From Nocardia vermiculata NBRC 100427 (GTDB lineage Bacteria; Actinomycetota; Actinomycetes; Mycobacteriales; Mycobacteriaceae), in NCBI RefSeq assembly GCF_001613265.1, contig NZ_BDCA01000010.1, positions 114,231 through 178,230 of the forward strand: a stretch of 64,000 nucleotides of DNA. Reading direction: 5' to 3'. This document shows positions 1 through 11,267 of the stretch, one piece after another. The translations under genes were made by a program, and so were the position numbers. Numbering within the stretch: the stretch's first letter is position 1; each line of letters begins with the position of its first letter. A model generated the notes under the pieces. The model had not been told where the DNA came from and did not search any database. It saw only the letters and a program-made list of their open reading frames with translations.

Positions 1-578
1 CCGGAACTTCCGGTGCCGTACCGGAATCCGAGCCATTGCTCATTGGCGGCGTCGGCGAATTCGGGCGGCTCGAAAGGCAGGATCTGCGGGTCGGGAAAAT
101 CGCCGGGCCGTAAACGGACCGGATGTTCCCCTGCCCAGTATCCCCGCTCCCACACGAGCGGCAGTCCCTCGTCCTCGACGATGTGCACGCGGGTCGCGCT
201 GAACGCGCGGCGCAGTTCCCCGCGCTCCCAGTGCGCGAAAGCGCCCCAGCCGAGCGGCATGTCGTAGGACACGAGATAAGTGTGTTCGGAGGCCAGGGGG
301 CGAACGAGTAGTTCGGGCAGCTGGGTCGGGTGGCTCCGGGACGCATCCACCGTGCAGATCACCGTGACCCCGGGAAAACAGCCGATGTACAGCGACCCCG
401 GGTCCGGCCCGGACCACTGCCCCAACGTGCCGGAGTGCACCGGCGTCACCGCGACACCGGGATTGAGCTGTTCGGCGAGGGCGAGGGCGGCCTCGGGGTC
501 CGGATCCGGATGGGCACGCAGCACGGCGGCGGGATCCGGTTCGTCGACATACCAGATCGACGAGGCTGTGGACGGCAC
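1..578 (-). CDS. DUF6928 family protein, 3' end outside window
   Basis: The function is not known. The frame opens at a GTG (576-578) placed 8 nt after a GGGAGG ribosome binding site and stays open to the window edge, giving about 192 residues; the stop lies outside. Recognisable family blocks are YIGCFPGV (about residue 70), WGAFAHWERGEL (about 118), YWAGEHPV (about 155) and LPFEPPEFAD near the visible end. These match what I recall of DUF6928, a soluble actinobacterial family with no signal peptide or membrane segment. It follows sepH on the same strand with a gap of about 94 bp, so co-transcription with sepH is possible. The longer arginine-rich frame that overlaps it has no protein-like composition and is a shadow. 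Confidence 0.75.
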   Translation of the reverse strand, partial: MPSTASSIWYVDEPDPAAVLRAHPDPDPEAALALAEQLNPGVAVTPVHSGTLGQWSGPDPGSLYIGCFPGVTVICTVDASRSHPTQLPELLVRPLASEHTYLVSYDMPLGWGAFAHWERGELRRAFSATRVHIVEDEGLPLVWERGYWAGEHPVRLRPGDFPDPQILPFEPPEFADAANEQWLGFRYGTGSS

Positions 579-672
579 CTGCGACACCTCCCGAGTTCGA
601 ACGGGTACTGGTGATGAATCGCACAATCGCCGCGGCCTGCCCGTCGACTTCCGGACGCGCCGCCTTCCGGGA

Positions 673-1758
673 TCAGTGCCCGGAGCTGCGCACCCCGAGC
701 AGCACGTCCTCCCAGGAGGGCATGGGCGCCTTACCGCGCTTGGCCCGGGCGGACTTCTGTGCTGGCTTGGCCGGCTCGGGCTTGGGCTGGGCAGCCTTGG
801 CCGGAGCGGCCTTGGCGGCCGGAGCCGACTCCACGGCCGGCGTCGCCGCGGGCTCGACCGGAGCCGGGGCCGGCTCCGCGGCGGGAGCCACCGGTTCCGC
901 CGGAGTGGACGGGGCCGGAGGGGCCGAGGATGCGGGTGCCGCCGAACCGGAATTCGATCCGGTGCCCGTCGGGTTGGCGGCCGCCGGCGCCTTGGCACTG
1001 ACCGGGACGGCCGAACCGCCGACCGCGGGACGGTGCTCGAAATACTCCTCGACTTCGGGCCGCTCCGCCTCGACCACGGCCGCGGTCTGGTCGGCGGTGG
1101 CAGGTACCGGCTCCACCACGGGTGCGGGTTCGGCTGCGGCTTCCGGCAGGATGGTGGCCAGTCCGCGCAGTGCGCGACCGAAATCGGGATCGATGAGGTC
1201 GGAGGCCGGATCGTCGAGGGGAACCACCGAACCACCGTGCGCGTCGGGCTGATAGCGCCAGTGCGCGGCAATCACCGATCGACCGGCCTGCCACTGCAGC
1301 TGGGCGACCCAGAAGTTCTTCTCGTCCTTCCACGCATCCCATTCGGCGATGTCGATATTGTGCCCACGCTCGGCGAAGGCGGCGGACACGACGGTGATCA
1401 GCGTTTCCACCGCCGGACCGTCCTTGCGAACCGGATGTGCCTTCTGCGCCAGTTCCGCGGCGCGGGCACGCTCGAGCAACACCGGATAGGCGAAGCGCTC
1501 CACCCGGCTGGCCGGCATGCCGGATTCTTCGGTGACCTGTTCGACGGACGCACCCGCACGGATACGAGCCTGAATATCGCGAGGACGCATGGTCGCCTCC
1601 GTTTCGATCTCGATCTGGCCGAATCGGGCAAGGTCTCCACGCGCCGCGGCACGCAGCTTCTCGTCGGCGGGGAGCCGGTACTTCTGACCGGACTCGGCAT
1701 CGACGCACACGATGTGCGCGGAATCGGGCGTCAATCCGATCACTCGAAGTTCACGCAC
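673..1758 (-). CDS. sepH: SepH-like cell division regulator (DUF3071)
   Basis: SepH is an FtsZ-binding protein that promotes Z-ring assembly in actinobacteria. The 361-residue product begins MRELRVIGLTPDSAHIV and has the conserved N-terminal DUF3071 part (residues 1-170), including a helix-turn-helix-like stretch around residues 57-90 (RDIQARIRAGASVEQVTEES) and the block FWVAQLQWQAGRSVIAAHWR. The C-terminal half is a proline/alanine-rich low-complexity linker, then a short basic tail before residue 361, as in the family. The start is GTG at 1756-1758 with a near-perfect AAGGAGG a few bases upstream. It lies downstream of serC on the same strand but is separated from it by a strong terminator, so it probably has its own promoter in 1759-2000. 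Confidence 0.9.
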   Translation of the reverse strand: MRELRVIGLTPDSAHIVCVDAESGQKYRLPADEKLRAAARGDLARFGQIEIETEATMRPRDIQARIRAGASVEQVTEESGMPASRVERFAYPVLLERARAAELAQKAHPVRKDGPAVETLITVVSAAFAERGHNIDIAEWDAWKDEKNFWVAQLQWQAGRSVIAAHWRYQPDAHGGSVVPLDDPASDLIDPDFGRALRGLATILPEAAAEPAPVVEPVPATADQTAAVVEAERPEVEEYFEHRPAVGGSAVPVSAKAPAAANPTGTGSNSGSAAPASSAPPAPSTPAEPVAPAAEPAPAPVEPAATPAVESAPAAKAAPAKAAQPKPEPAKPAQKSARAKRGKAPMPSWEDVLLGVRSSGH

Positions 1759-2001
1759 CGTTACCTCCTTATCGCGCTGCGTCGATCACAGCTGCGCCGA
1801 GCACCATCCAGCTCGCGTCACCACCCACGTTCTGGAACAGTAGTGCACTCCTGTGGTCCGTGTGGCGAGACACGCGGCATTGAAATCTAACGCCGCGGTG
1901 CTGCAGACGGCTAATCTTCTCTGTTTCCACGCACGCTGCCGGGTGTCTCGGCGAGGCTCGAGACGGATTTCGGTTGGCGCGCACCACATCAGCGTAAACG
2001 C

Positions 2002-2040
2002 AAAAGCCGCGGAATTCCCGGAGGAATTTCCGCGGCTTTT
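2002..2040. terminator. Intrinsic terminator after serC
   Basis: A 13-bp perfect stem (AAAAGCCGCGGAA at 2002-2014 and its complement at 2028-2040) encloses a 13-nt loop. A run of T follows on either strand, so it can terminate serC, whose stop is 18 bp away. Positions 1759-2058 hold no gene: only this terminator and the sepH upstream region. Confidence 0.85.
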
Positions 2041-2058
2041 CGCCTCACGGCAAAATGA

Positions 2059-4387
<2,329 letters not shown>

Positions 4388-4459
4388 GTTTCGACTCTCC
4401 TTGCAAAGTGGTGCTCGCCGGCCATGTGCCACTCCGGCCGATCACCTGCAACCTTATCT

Positions 4460-4473
4460 CCCCAGTACTGGGG
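4460..4473. promoter_or_regulatory. Perfect 14-bp palindrome between citA and pdxH
   Basis: CCCCAGTACTGGGG is perfectly self-complementary. It sits 72 bp upstream of the citA start and 16 bp upstream of the pdxH start, inside the only shared promoter region of the two genes. The position suggests an operator for a dimeric regulator, but no regulator is identified. Confidence 0.5.
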
Positions 4474-4488
4474 GGTAACGTCTGCGTC

Positions 4489-5229
4489 ATGCGCGAGCAG
4501 CAGAATTCGCCGGGCTCCGTGGGAGACGACATCGACAGTCTCGACGCCGCGGCCCGCGCCGATCTCGATATCGCCGCCATGCGCGCCGAATACGGCGGCG
4601 ACCCCGACCTCTCCGAGGACTGGCCGGCCGACGGCTGGGAACCGTTGTTGCGCAATTGGATCGAAATGGCCACCAGCGCCGGGATCACCGAACCCAATGC
4701 AATGGTGCTGGCCACCGTGGAACTGACCGACGACGGACCCCGGCCCGCCTCGCGCACCGTCCTGTGTAAAGGACTGTCGTCCGAGGGTGTGACTTTCTAC
4801 ACGAATTACGATTCGGCAAAGGGATTGCAACTGCACGCCGTCCCGTACGCGGCGGCAACCTTCGCGTGGCCGAAACTGGGCCGGCAAGTGAGCCTGCGTG
4901 GCCGGGTGGAGCAGGTCGCCTCCGAGATCACCACCGTGTATTGGCGTTCGCGGCCGCGTAATTCGCAGTTGGGCGCGTGGGCGTCGCGGCAGTCGCAGCC
5001 GGTCGCCTCGCGGGCGGACCTGGATCGGGCGCTGACCGATGTCACGACCCGTTTCGAGGGCGTGGACCAGATCCCGGTACCGGCGAACTGGGGCGGATAC
5101 ATCCTGCGGCCGGAGCAGGTCGAATTCTGGCAGGGACGGCGCAGCCGCCTGCACAACCGCGTTCGGGTGACGCTGCCGGACGGCCCGTCCGCGACGGCGT
5201 CTGCGCGGATCGAACGCCTGCAACCCTGA
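4489..5229 (+). CDS. pdxH: Pyridoxamine 5'-phosphate oxidase
   Basis: PdxH is the FMN enzyme that oxidises pyridoxine/pyridoxamine phosphate to pyridoxal phosphate. The 246-residue product carries the family blocks [21 protein letters not shown] (FMN phosphate binding), [35 protein letters not shown] and the C-terminal signature [16 protein letters not shown]. About 35 N-terminal residues before the domain are acidic and variable, as in other actinobacteria. The ATG at 4489-4491 is chosen because upstream in-frame starts lie inside the palindrome region. Its divergent neighbour is citA, and a hairpin terminator follows 4 bp after the stop. Confidence 0.93.
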   Translation: MREQQNSPGSVGDDIDSLDAAARADLDIAAMRAEYGGDPDLSEDWPADGWEPLLRNWIEMATSAGITEPNAMVLATVELTDDGPRPASRTVLCKGLSSEGVTFYTNYDSAKGLQLHAVPYAAATFAWPKLGRQVSLRGRVEQVASEITTVYWRSRPRNSQLGAWASRQSQPVASRADLDRALTDVTTRFEGVDQIPVPANWGGYILRPEQVEFWQGRRSRLHNRVRVTLPDGPSATASARIERLQP

Positions 5230-5233
5230 GCCG

Positions 5234-5264
5234 TCGCACCGACCCCACGCCCGGGTCGGTGCGA
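5234..5264 (+). terminator. Hairpin terminator after pdxH
   Basis: A 12-bp stem (TCGCACCGACCC at 5234-5245 with its complement at 5253-5264) starts 4 bp past the pdxH stop. The U-tract is poor, as is common in GC-rich actinobacteria. Confidence 0.6.
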
Positions 5265-5397
5265 ATGTGCCGAGTCGCGGATCCGGCCGACCCGGATATA
5301 TTCATGGGATGTTTTCCAGGGGTCGGCAGCCGACCGGACTCACAGCGCAGCCCGTCCGGGTGCCGCCGGTCGAGCGGGCGGCATCCCTCCGGCAGGC

Positions 5398-6747
5398 GTG
5401 CGCGACACCCTCGATCCGGCGGGAAGTCTCGTCGTGAAAGTCCTCGCCGATACCGCTCCCCTGCGCAATCTCGACTACCGCCGGCTGTGGACGACCAATA
5501 TCGTCACCGTCATCGGCGCCCAGCTCTCGGTGGTCGCGGTACCGCAGCAGATCTACCAGATCACCGGCAGTTCGGGATATGTCGGACTCGCGGGCGTCTT
5601 CGGGCTGGTCCCACTGATCGTGTTCGGCCTGTGGGGCGGTGCCGTCGCCGACGTGATGGACCGGCGCACCCTGCTGCTGATCACCAGCGTGGGCACCGGC
5701 CTGACCTCGGTGGGCTTCTGGTTACAGGCCGCGGCGGGCGTGAACAACGTCTGGCTGGTGCTCGGATTGTTCGCGGTGCAGCAGGCCTTCTTCGCGATGA
5801 ACCAGCCGACCCGGGCCGCGATCATTCCGCGACTGCTGCCCGACGAACTGCTCCCGGCGGCCAACTCGCTGAATATGACCGTGATGCAGTTCGGCGCCAT
5901 CGCCGGGCCGGTGACCGCGGGCGCGCTGATCAACGTGACCGGACTGTCGATGCTGTACCTGCTCGACTCGATCGCACTGCTCGCCACGCTGTGGGCGGTA
6001 TGGAAACTGCCGCCCATCCCACCGACCGGGACGAAACGGCGCGCCGGGCTCGGCACGGTCGTGGAGGGCTTCGGTTATCTGGCCACCCAGCCGATCCTGT
6101 TGGCCTCCTTCGCCGTCGACATCATCGCCATGGTGTTCGGCATGCCGCGCGCACTGTTTCCCCAGATGGCACACGACGCCTTCGGTGATCCCGTGAGTGG
6201 CGGTACGGCCCTGGGACTGCTGTTCGCCGCGATGTCCGCGGGTGCGGTCGCGGGCGGAGTGTTCTCCGGCTGGCTCGGCCATGTACGCAGGCAGGGCCTG
6301 GCCGTGGTGGTGTGTATCGCGCTGTGGGGTGTGGCGATGCTGGGGTTCGGCCTCGCCGTCGGTGCCACCGGCCATCAGCTGAGCACCGGACTCGGCCTGT
6401 GGATCGCACTGGGCTGCTTGGCCTTCGGCGGTGCCGTCGATATGTTCTCCGCTGCACTGCGGACCAGTATGTTGCAGCAAGTCGCGACCGACGAGATGCG
6501 CGGGCGGTTGCAGGGCGTGTTCACCGTGGTCGTCGCGGGCGGCCCCCGCATCGGTGATGTTGCCCACGGTTTCACCGCCGCCGCCATGGGTACTGCTGTG
6601 GCAGCAGCGGGGGGCGGTGTGCTGGTGGTGATCGGTGTCGTGCTCGCCGCGGCGGTGTTCCCGGCCTTCGTCCGCTACCGCGTTCCCCGTGCCCACGCCG
6701 AGATTCCCGACGACCGAGACCCCCGCACCCGGGGTGCGAGCCACTAG
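5398..6747 (+). CDS. MFS transporter, EntS/DHA3-like
   Basis: This is a 449-residue inner-membrane major facilitator with about 12 hydrophobic segments. The N-terminal block APLRNLDYRRLWTTNIVTVIG, the A-loop-like motif GGAVADVMDRR (about residue 85) and MNQPTRAAIIPRLLPDELLPAAN resemble the EntS/DHA3 exporters that release siderophores or drugs. The C-terminal half keeps MRGRLQGVFTVVVAGGPRIGD, also typical of that family. The GTG at 5398 is the first start in this frame, so the N-terminus is uncertain by some residues. The substrate cannot be read from sequence; a link to siderophore export is only suggested by family, since the salicylate genes are 30 kb away. Confidence 0.85.
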   Translation: MRDTLDPAGSLVVKVLADTAPLRNLDYRRLWTTNIVTVIGAQLSVVAVPQQIYQITGSSGYVGLAGVFGLVPLIVFGLWGGAVADVMDRRTLLLITSVGTGLTSVGFWLQAAAGVNNVWLVLGLFAVQQAFFAMNQPTRAAIIPRLLPDELLPAANSLNMTVMQFGAIAGPVTAGALINVTGLSMLYLLDSIALLATLWAVWKLPPIPPTGTKRRAGLGTVVEGFGYLATQPILLASFAVDIIAMVFGMPRALFPQMAHDAFGDPVSGGTALGLLFAAMSAGAVAGGVFSGWLGHVRRQGLAVVVCIALWGVAMLGFGLAVGATGHQLSTGLGLWIALGCLAFGGAVDMFSAALRTSMLQQVATDEMRGRLQGVFTVVVAGGPRIGDVAHGFTAAAMGTAVAAAGGGVLVVIGVVLAAAVFPAFVRYRVPRAHAEIPDDRDPRTRGASH

Positions 6748-6910
6748 CACGAGTGGCACCGTGAACTCACATCGCACGCATGTGACCGTGAGGTAGCCGA
6801 TGGCGACCCTCACGAATCGACGTTACCGGCGAGCCGCTAGCGTTGAGGTAAGTGCGCCGGACGCCGACCGCGCCCGACGCCTACGGTTCTAGCCTGAGAG
6901 GGATCCTTCC

Positions 6911-8266
6911 GTGCCCGCTGAGAACATCAAAGTCGCGCAATCGCCGTCCGATAAGAACGGCTCGGCCGACGCCAAGCCGGTGCTGTACTACCCCGGCGGC
7001 GAGTACCCCATGACGGTCGCCCCGGCGGTCGAGGGCAATGACGGTATCGATCTGGGCAAGCTGCTGGCCAGCACCGGATACGTCACCTACGACCCGGGCT
7101 TCACCAACACCGCCTCCACCAAGTCGTCGATCACCTACATCGACGGCGAGGCCGGCATCCTGCGTTACCGCGGCTATCCGATCGAGCAGCTCGCGGACAA
7201 CTCGACCTTCATCGAGGTCAGCTACCTGCTCATCTACGGCGAGCTGCCGACCCAGGCTCAGCTGGAAGACTTCACCGACCGGATCCGCCGCCACACCCTG
7301 CTGCACGAAGATCTGAAGCGCTTCTTCGACGGCTTCCCGCGCAACGCGCACCCGATGCCGGTGCTGTCGTCCGCGGTCAACGCGCTGTCGGCCTACTACC
7401 AGGATTCGCTGGACCCGCGCGATCCCGAGCAGGTCGAGCTGTCCACCATTCGGCTGCTGGCCAAGCTGCCCACCATCGCGGCCTACGCCTACAAGAAGTC
7501 GGTCGGCCAGCCGTTCCTGTACCCGGACAACTCGCTGAGCCTGGTCGAGAACTTCCTGCGGATGACCTTCGGCTTCCCGGCCGAACCCTACGAGGTCGAC
7601 CCGGAACTGGCCGCGGCGCTGGACATGCTGCTGATTCTGCATGCCGATCACGAGCAGAACTGTTCCACCTCGACCGTGCGCCTGGTCGGCTCGTCGGACG
7701 CGAACCTGTTCACCTCCGTCTCCGGCGGTATCAACGCGCTGTGGGGCCCGCTGCACGGCGGCGCCAACCAGGCGGTGCTGGAGATGCTCGACGGCATCAA
7801 GTCCGAGATCGGCAACGGCACGGTCGACGCCGCGGTGAAGGAATTCATCCGCAAGGTCAAGAACAAGGAAGACGGCGTGAAGCTGATGGGCTTCGGGCAT
7901 CGCGTCTACCGCAACTACGACCCGCGCGCGACCATCGTCAAGAAGACCGCGGACCAGATCCTCGGCAAGCTGGGTGTGCAGGACCCGCTGCTCGACATCG
8001 CCAAGGCCCTGGAAGAGGCGGCCCTGACCGACTCCTACTTCGTCGATCGCCGCCTGTACCCGAACGTCGATTTCTACACCGGCGTCATCTACCGGGCGAT
8101 GGGCTTCCCGACCCGCATGTTCACCGTGCTGTTCGCGATGGGCCGGCTGCCCGGCTGGATCGCGCACTGGCGTGAAATGCACAGCGAGCCGCTCAAGATC
8201 GGCCGTCCGCGCCAGATCTACACCGGCTACGGTGCCCGCGACTACCACGACATCTCCGGTCGCTGA
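6911..8266 (+). CDS. gltA: Citrate synthase (type II)
   Basis: This is the main TCA-cycle citrate synthase, 451 residues, of the hexameric NADH-regulated bacterial type. Catalytic regions are complete: LHADHEQNCSTSTVRL, LWGPLHGGANQAVLEML (His), LMGFGHRVYRNYDPRA (His) and YPNVDFYTGVIYRAMG (Asp). The C-terminus PRQIYTGYGARDYHDISGR is typical. The start is GTG at 6911-6913, preceded by AGAGGGA. The upstream 163 bp hold only the promoter region, and a strong terminator follows the stop. Compare the CitA paralogue at 3.2-4.4 kb, which is shorter and has Glu at the catalytic Asp. Confidence 0.96.
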   Translation: MPAENIKVAQSPSDKNGSADAKPVLYYPGGEYPMTVAPAVEGNDGIDLGKLLASTGYVTYDPGFTNTASTKSSITYIDGEAGILRYRGYPIEQLADNSTFIEVSYLLIYGELPTQAQLEDFTDRIRRHTLLHEDLKRFFDGFPRNAHPMPVLSSAVNALSAYYQDSLDPRDPEQVELSTIRLLAKLPTIAAYAYKKSVGQPFLYPDNSLSLVENFLRMTFGFPAEPYEVDPELAAALDMLLILHADHEQNCSTSTVRLVGSSDANLFTSVSGGINALWGPLHGGANQAVLEMLDGIKSEIGNGTVDAAVKEFIRKVKNKEDGVKLMGFGHRVYRNYDPRATIVKKTADQILGKLGVQDPLLDIAKALEEAALTDSYFVDRRLYPNVDFYTGVIYRAMGFPTRMFTVLFAMGRLPGWIAHWREMHSEPLKIGRPRQIYTGYGARDYHDISGR

Positions 8267-8280
8267 GTCCCGCTCTCATT

Positions 8281-8314
8281 CGAAACCCGTTTCCCGCAGG
8301 GGAAGCGGGTTTCG
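8281..8314 (+). terminator. Rho-independent terminator after gltA
   Basis: A 15-bp stem with one G-U pair (CGAAACCCGTTTCCC against GGGAAGCGGGTTTCG) and a 4-nt loop lies 14 bp past the gltA stop, followed by TCGTTTCT. Confidence 0.85.
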
Positions 8315-8725
8315 TCGTTTCTACGGTGCCAAGCGGTCGTTAAGCGAGCCACTGGCTCGTGGCGGCACCATGAACCTCGCGGCCCGGAACCCACACCGGG
8401 TCGCCGGAATCCGGGCCTGTCTCGGAGGGGAGGACAGGCCCGGAGCTCCCCTCGACCACCGCGCGAGCGCGGGCGCGTCCACCACCCGCAACGGCGCGGG
8501 TGCGACAACGAGGTCCGGACGGCCCAGCGCTCGCCCCACCCACGTTCCTGCCGCCGACTGGTCTCCAGGAATATCGGACTGCCCGGGCCCCGCCCGCCGT
8601 TGATGCGCCCCGCTGTCGGTGCGGTCTGCCGGCGCAGACACAGCGCAACGCACCGGCCGCCGCGGCCGCCCGACCCGCCAGCCAGCCCGGCCGAGCCGGT
8701 AATCGGAGTGCAGGAGGTGGGATCG
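8315..8725. other. Intergenic stretch, no gene seen
   Basis: These 411 bp between the gltA terminator and the acetyltransferase gene contain open frames on both strands, but all have arginine/proline/alanine-rich shadow composition and no recognisable motif. The last 30 bp hold the ribosome binding site of the next gene. Confidence 0.5.
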
Positions 8726-9946
8726 GTGTGCGAGGCTCGTAGCATGGTGCTTCCGGAGGGGATCGTGCTGCGTGCGGCGACCGAGGAGGATGTCCCCGCC
8801 GCGAACCTGCTGTTGTCCAGCGCTTTCGTCAGCTCACCCCAGCGCGACCCGGTGCTGGTGCAGCAGGCGATGAAACTGTTCCCGCTCGAGCGCACCCTCG
8901 TCGCGATGGACGGCGACCAGCTGATCGGCCACACCCGGGACACCACGATGACGTTGACGGTGCCCGGTGAGCGCACCGTCGAGGTCAGCGGCATCGCCGG
9001 CGTCGCGGTGGCCTCGACACATCGGCGCCGCGGTCTGCTGCGGGCGATGTATACCGAGGTGCACCGCCGCACCGAGGCAGCGGGGCTACCGTTGACCATC
9101 TTCACCGCCAGTCGCGCCGGTATCTACGGCCGGTTCGGTTACGGGCCCGCGGTGCTGGAAAACCAGATCTCCATCGACCGGCGTTTTGCCGAATTCCTGC
9201 CCAGCGCACCGGATCCCGGGGGTGTGGCGGCAATGCCACTCGAGGATGCGGTCGCCCGGATCCCCGAGATCTACGACCGCTGGCGACTGCGGGTCCCCGG
9301 CGCCCAGGCCCGCCCACATGCGGCCTGGATGATCCAGCTGGTCGCGAACGGCGGCCAAGGCGCGTTGTTCGCACTGGTCCATCCCGACGGCTACGTGCTC
9401 TACCGCCACGTCGCCTCGGACCGGAAGAATCTCACCGTCGAGGTGGTGGAGCTGCGTGCCGTCACCGAGGCCGCACACGCCGCGTTGTGGCGTGCTCTGC
9501 TCGGCCTGGATCTGGTCCACACCGTCACGGCTACCCTCGCCGACGACGACCCGCTCCCCCAGCTGCTCACCGACTCGCGCCTGGTCCGGACCACCGACCG
9601 CACCGATGCGCTGTGGGTGCGTTTGATGGACGTCCCGGCGGCGCTGACCGCGCGCGGCTACGACGGCGACCTGGATATCGCTGTGGCGGTGACAGATCCG
9701 TTCCGCGGCGCCGGGGGCACCTTCGCGCTGCGGGTACGCGACGGGCAGGCCGAATGCGAGCCGACCGACCGCACCCCCGATATCGAACTCGGTATCGACG
9801 TGCTGGGGAGCCTCTACCTCGGCGGTTACTCCGCCCGGACCTTCGCTGCCGCGAACCGGCTGCGGGCCGCCGGACCGCGGGTATTGCGGGATATGGACCA
9901 CGCGTTCCGAGGTGAGCGGCAGCCGGTGCTGGGCTGGTTCTTCTGA
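8726..9946 (+). CDS. Eis-like GNAT N-acetyltransferase
   Basis: This is a 406-residue Eis-family protein: an N-terminal GNAT domain (residues 7-150), a second GNAT-like domain and a C-terminal sterol-carrier-like domain. Acetyl-CoA binding is seen in VAVASTHRRRGLLRAMY (the RRxGxL block, about residue 95). Other family blocks are IFTASRAGIYGRFGYGPAV, DVPAALTARGYD (linker to the third domain) and the C-terminus RQPVLGWFF, whose terminal carboxylate acts in catalysis in characterised Eis proteins. Eis acetylates amines such as lysines and aminoglycosides; the substrate here is unknown. The start is GTG at 8726 with AGGAGG 8 nt upstream; an ATG 18 nt inside is less well placed. Confidence 0.88.
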   Translation: MCEARSMVLPEGIVLRAATEEDVPAANLLLSSAFVSSPQRDPVLVQQAMKLFPLERTLVAMDGDQLIGHTRDTTMTLTVPGERTVEVSGIAGVAVASTHRRRGLLRAMYTEVHRRTEAAGLPLTIFTASRAGIYGRFGYGPAVLENQISIDRRFAEFLPSAPDPGGVAAMPLEDAVARIPEIYDRWRLRVPGAQARPHAAWMIQLVANGGQGALFALVHPDGYVLYRHVASDRKNLTVEVVELRAVTEAAHAALWRALLGLDLVHTVTATLADDDPLPQLLTDSRLVRTTDRTDALWVRLMDVPAALTARGYDGDLDIAVAVTDPFRGAGGTFALRVRDGQAECEPTDRTPDIELGIDVLGSLYLGGYSARTFAAANRLRAAGPRVLRDMDHAFRGERQPVLGWFF

Positions 9947-9995
9947 TCCGCCGTCATACCTGGTGGGCGAGCCGCGACCCTGGCATGCTCGAAGG

Positions 9996-10394
9996 ATGAC
10001 CCTGCTCCGGTTCGTGCTGAATGTGCTCTGGCTGATCTTCGCCGGATTCTGGCTGGCCGTCGGCTACTTCCTGGCCGGAATCATCTGCTGCATCCTGATC
10101 ATCACGATCCCGTTCGGAATCGCGTCGTTCCGGATCGGCGCCTATGTCCTGTGGCCGTTCGGGCGCGAGGTCGTAGCGCAGCCCGGTGCGGGAGCGCCCT
10201 CGTTGATCGGCAACATCATCTGGGTGATCTTCGCGGGTTTCTGGCTCGCGATCGGGCATCTGGTCACCAGCATCCCGTTGTTCATCTCGATCATCGGTAT
10301 CCCGTTCGGCTGGGCGAACCTCAAGTTGATCCCGGTGTCGCTGATGCCGCTCGGGCGCGAAATCGTTTCCAGCGACCGCGCTTTCAGCGCCTGA
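9996..10394 (+). CDS. YccF domain membrane protein
   Basis: A 132-residue integral membrane protein of the YccF (formerly DUF307) family, function unknown. It is an internal duplication: LWLIFAGFWLAVGY, ITIPFGIASFRIG and LWPFGREVV in the first half recur as IWVIFAGFWLAIGH, IGIPFGWANLKLI and LMPLGREIV in the second. Four hydrophobic segments are evident. The ATG at 9996 is preceded by GAAGG. The length agrees with the family (about 130-150 residues). Confidence 0.88.
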   Translation: MTLLRFVLNVLWLIFAGFWLAVGYFLAGIICCILIITIPFGIASFRIGAYVLWPFGREVVAQPGAGAPSLIGNIIWVIFAGFWLAIGHLVTSIPLFISIIGIPFGWANLKLIPVSLMPLGREIVSSDRAFSA

Positions 10395-10413
10395 TCGAGG
10401 CTCGCCCGCGCGG

Positions 10414-10851
10414 CTACTCGGGTTCGGCGACCAGTTGTCTCATAATCGTCACGGCGTCGGCGAGTGTGCGTAGCTGCTCGGGACTGAGCCCGGCCAGCTG
10501 CTCCGACATCCATTCCTCACGTGCGCTGGTCTCGTTGCGCAACAGCGCCTGTCCCGCTTCGGCCAGGGAGACGATCACCTGGCGGCCGTCGGTCGGATGC
10601 GGGTCCCGGTTGACCAGTCGCATCTCCGACAACGATGCGATGACGCGCGTCATGGACGGGGGCTGCACGCGCTCCTTGGCGGCCAGGGCTCCGGGCGTCA
10701 TCGCCCCATCCGTGGCCAGGGTCGCCAGGGCCGACAGCTGGGTGAGCGAAATCTGGGCGTCGGGGCGCCGGCCACGCAGATGCCGTGTCAGCCGCACGAC
10801 CGCCAGGGACAGATCACCGGCGAGTGCACGGATTTCGGAAGGCTCTCTCAC
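10414..10851 (-). CDS. MarR family transcriptional regulator (Rv0880-like)
   Basis: A 145-residue winged-helix regulator. The recognition region reads MTPGALAAKERVQPPSMTRVIASL (quoted here as helix 2 to recognition helix, residues about 60-83), followed by the wing RDPHPTDGRQVIVSL and a C-terminal dimerisation helix. GTG at 10849-10851 gives the normal MarR length; the longer frame upstream runs through the divergent gene and is not used. It is divergent from the DUF2530 gene with 64 bp between starts, the arrangement known for M. tuberculosis Rv0880/Rv0879c, so it may regulate itself and that membrane protein. Confidence 0.88.
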   Translation of the reverse strand: MREPSEIRALAGDLSLAVVRLTRHLRGRRPDAQISLTQLSALATLATDGAMTPGALAAKERVQPPSMTRVIASLSEMRLVNRDPHPTDGRQVIVSLAEAGQALLRNETSAREEWMSEQLAGLSPEQLRTLADAVTIMRQLVAEPE

Positions 10852-10915
10852 AGAGCAGAACGATACGGGACACCGCTGCGGCGCTCTGCTGGTTCCCGCC
10901 GCTATCGTTGTCGGC

Positions 10916-11167
10916 GTGACCCCCGATCCGCCCGAATCCCCGGTCCCCGAGATTCCGCCGCGATTGACCGATCCGCGGCCGGTGCTCGTGGTCGGCAGCC
11001 TGGTGTGGCTGGTGGCGACCATTGTGGTGTGGTGCAACGACAACTGGGCCGATGCCCGGCCGATCTGTCTGATGGGTCTGGTGGTCGGACTGCTGGCGAC
11101 CGGAATTTTCCTGATTCAGCGCCGGGGTTCACGCCGGGGTGACAAAGGTGCCCAGAAAGGCCTGTGA
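10916..11167 (+). CDS. DUF2530 small membrane protein (Rv0879c-like)
   Basis: An 83-residue protein with a proline-rich, probably cytoplasmic N-terminus, then two transmembrane segments (VLVVGSLVWLVATIVVW and ICLMGLVVGLLATGIFL, residues about 27-70) and a basic tail. DUF2530 has no assigned function. The start is GTG at 10916. It is divergent from the MarR gene, as in mycobacteria. Confidence 0.82.
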   Translation: MTPDPPESPVPEIPPRLTDPRPVLVVGSLVWLVATIVVWCNDNWADARPICLMGLVVGLLATGIFLIQRRGSRRGDKGAQKGL

Positions 11168-11267
11168 GATCCGGCTCCGCGATACCGAACACGCCTCGCG
11201 GGCGAAGCACGCCGATTTTACGGTGTGCGAATTGACTGTCGCCGTCATTGCGGCTTAACTCCCTTGC

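Noticed and set aside
280..1890. Long plus-strand frame opposite sepH and the DUF6928 gene
   Set aside because: Arg/Gly/Ser-rich composition from reading a GC-rich gene backwards; the minus-strand frames have family motifs.
8242..9105. Minus-strand frame across the gltA end and the acetyltransferase start
   Set aside because: Shadow composition and it runs through the gltA terminator.
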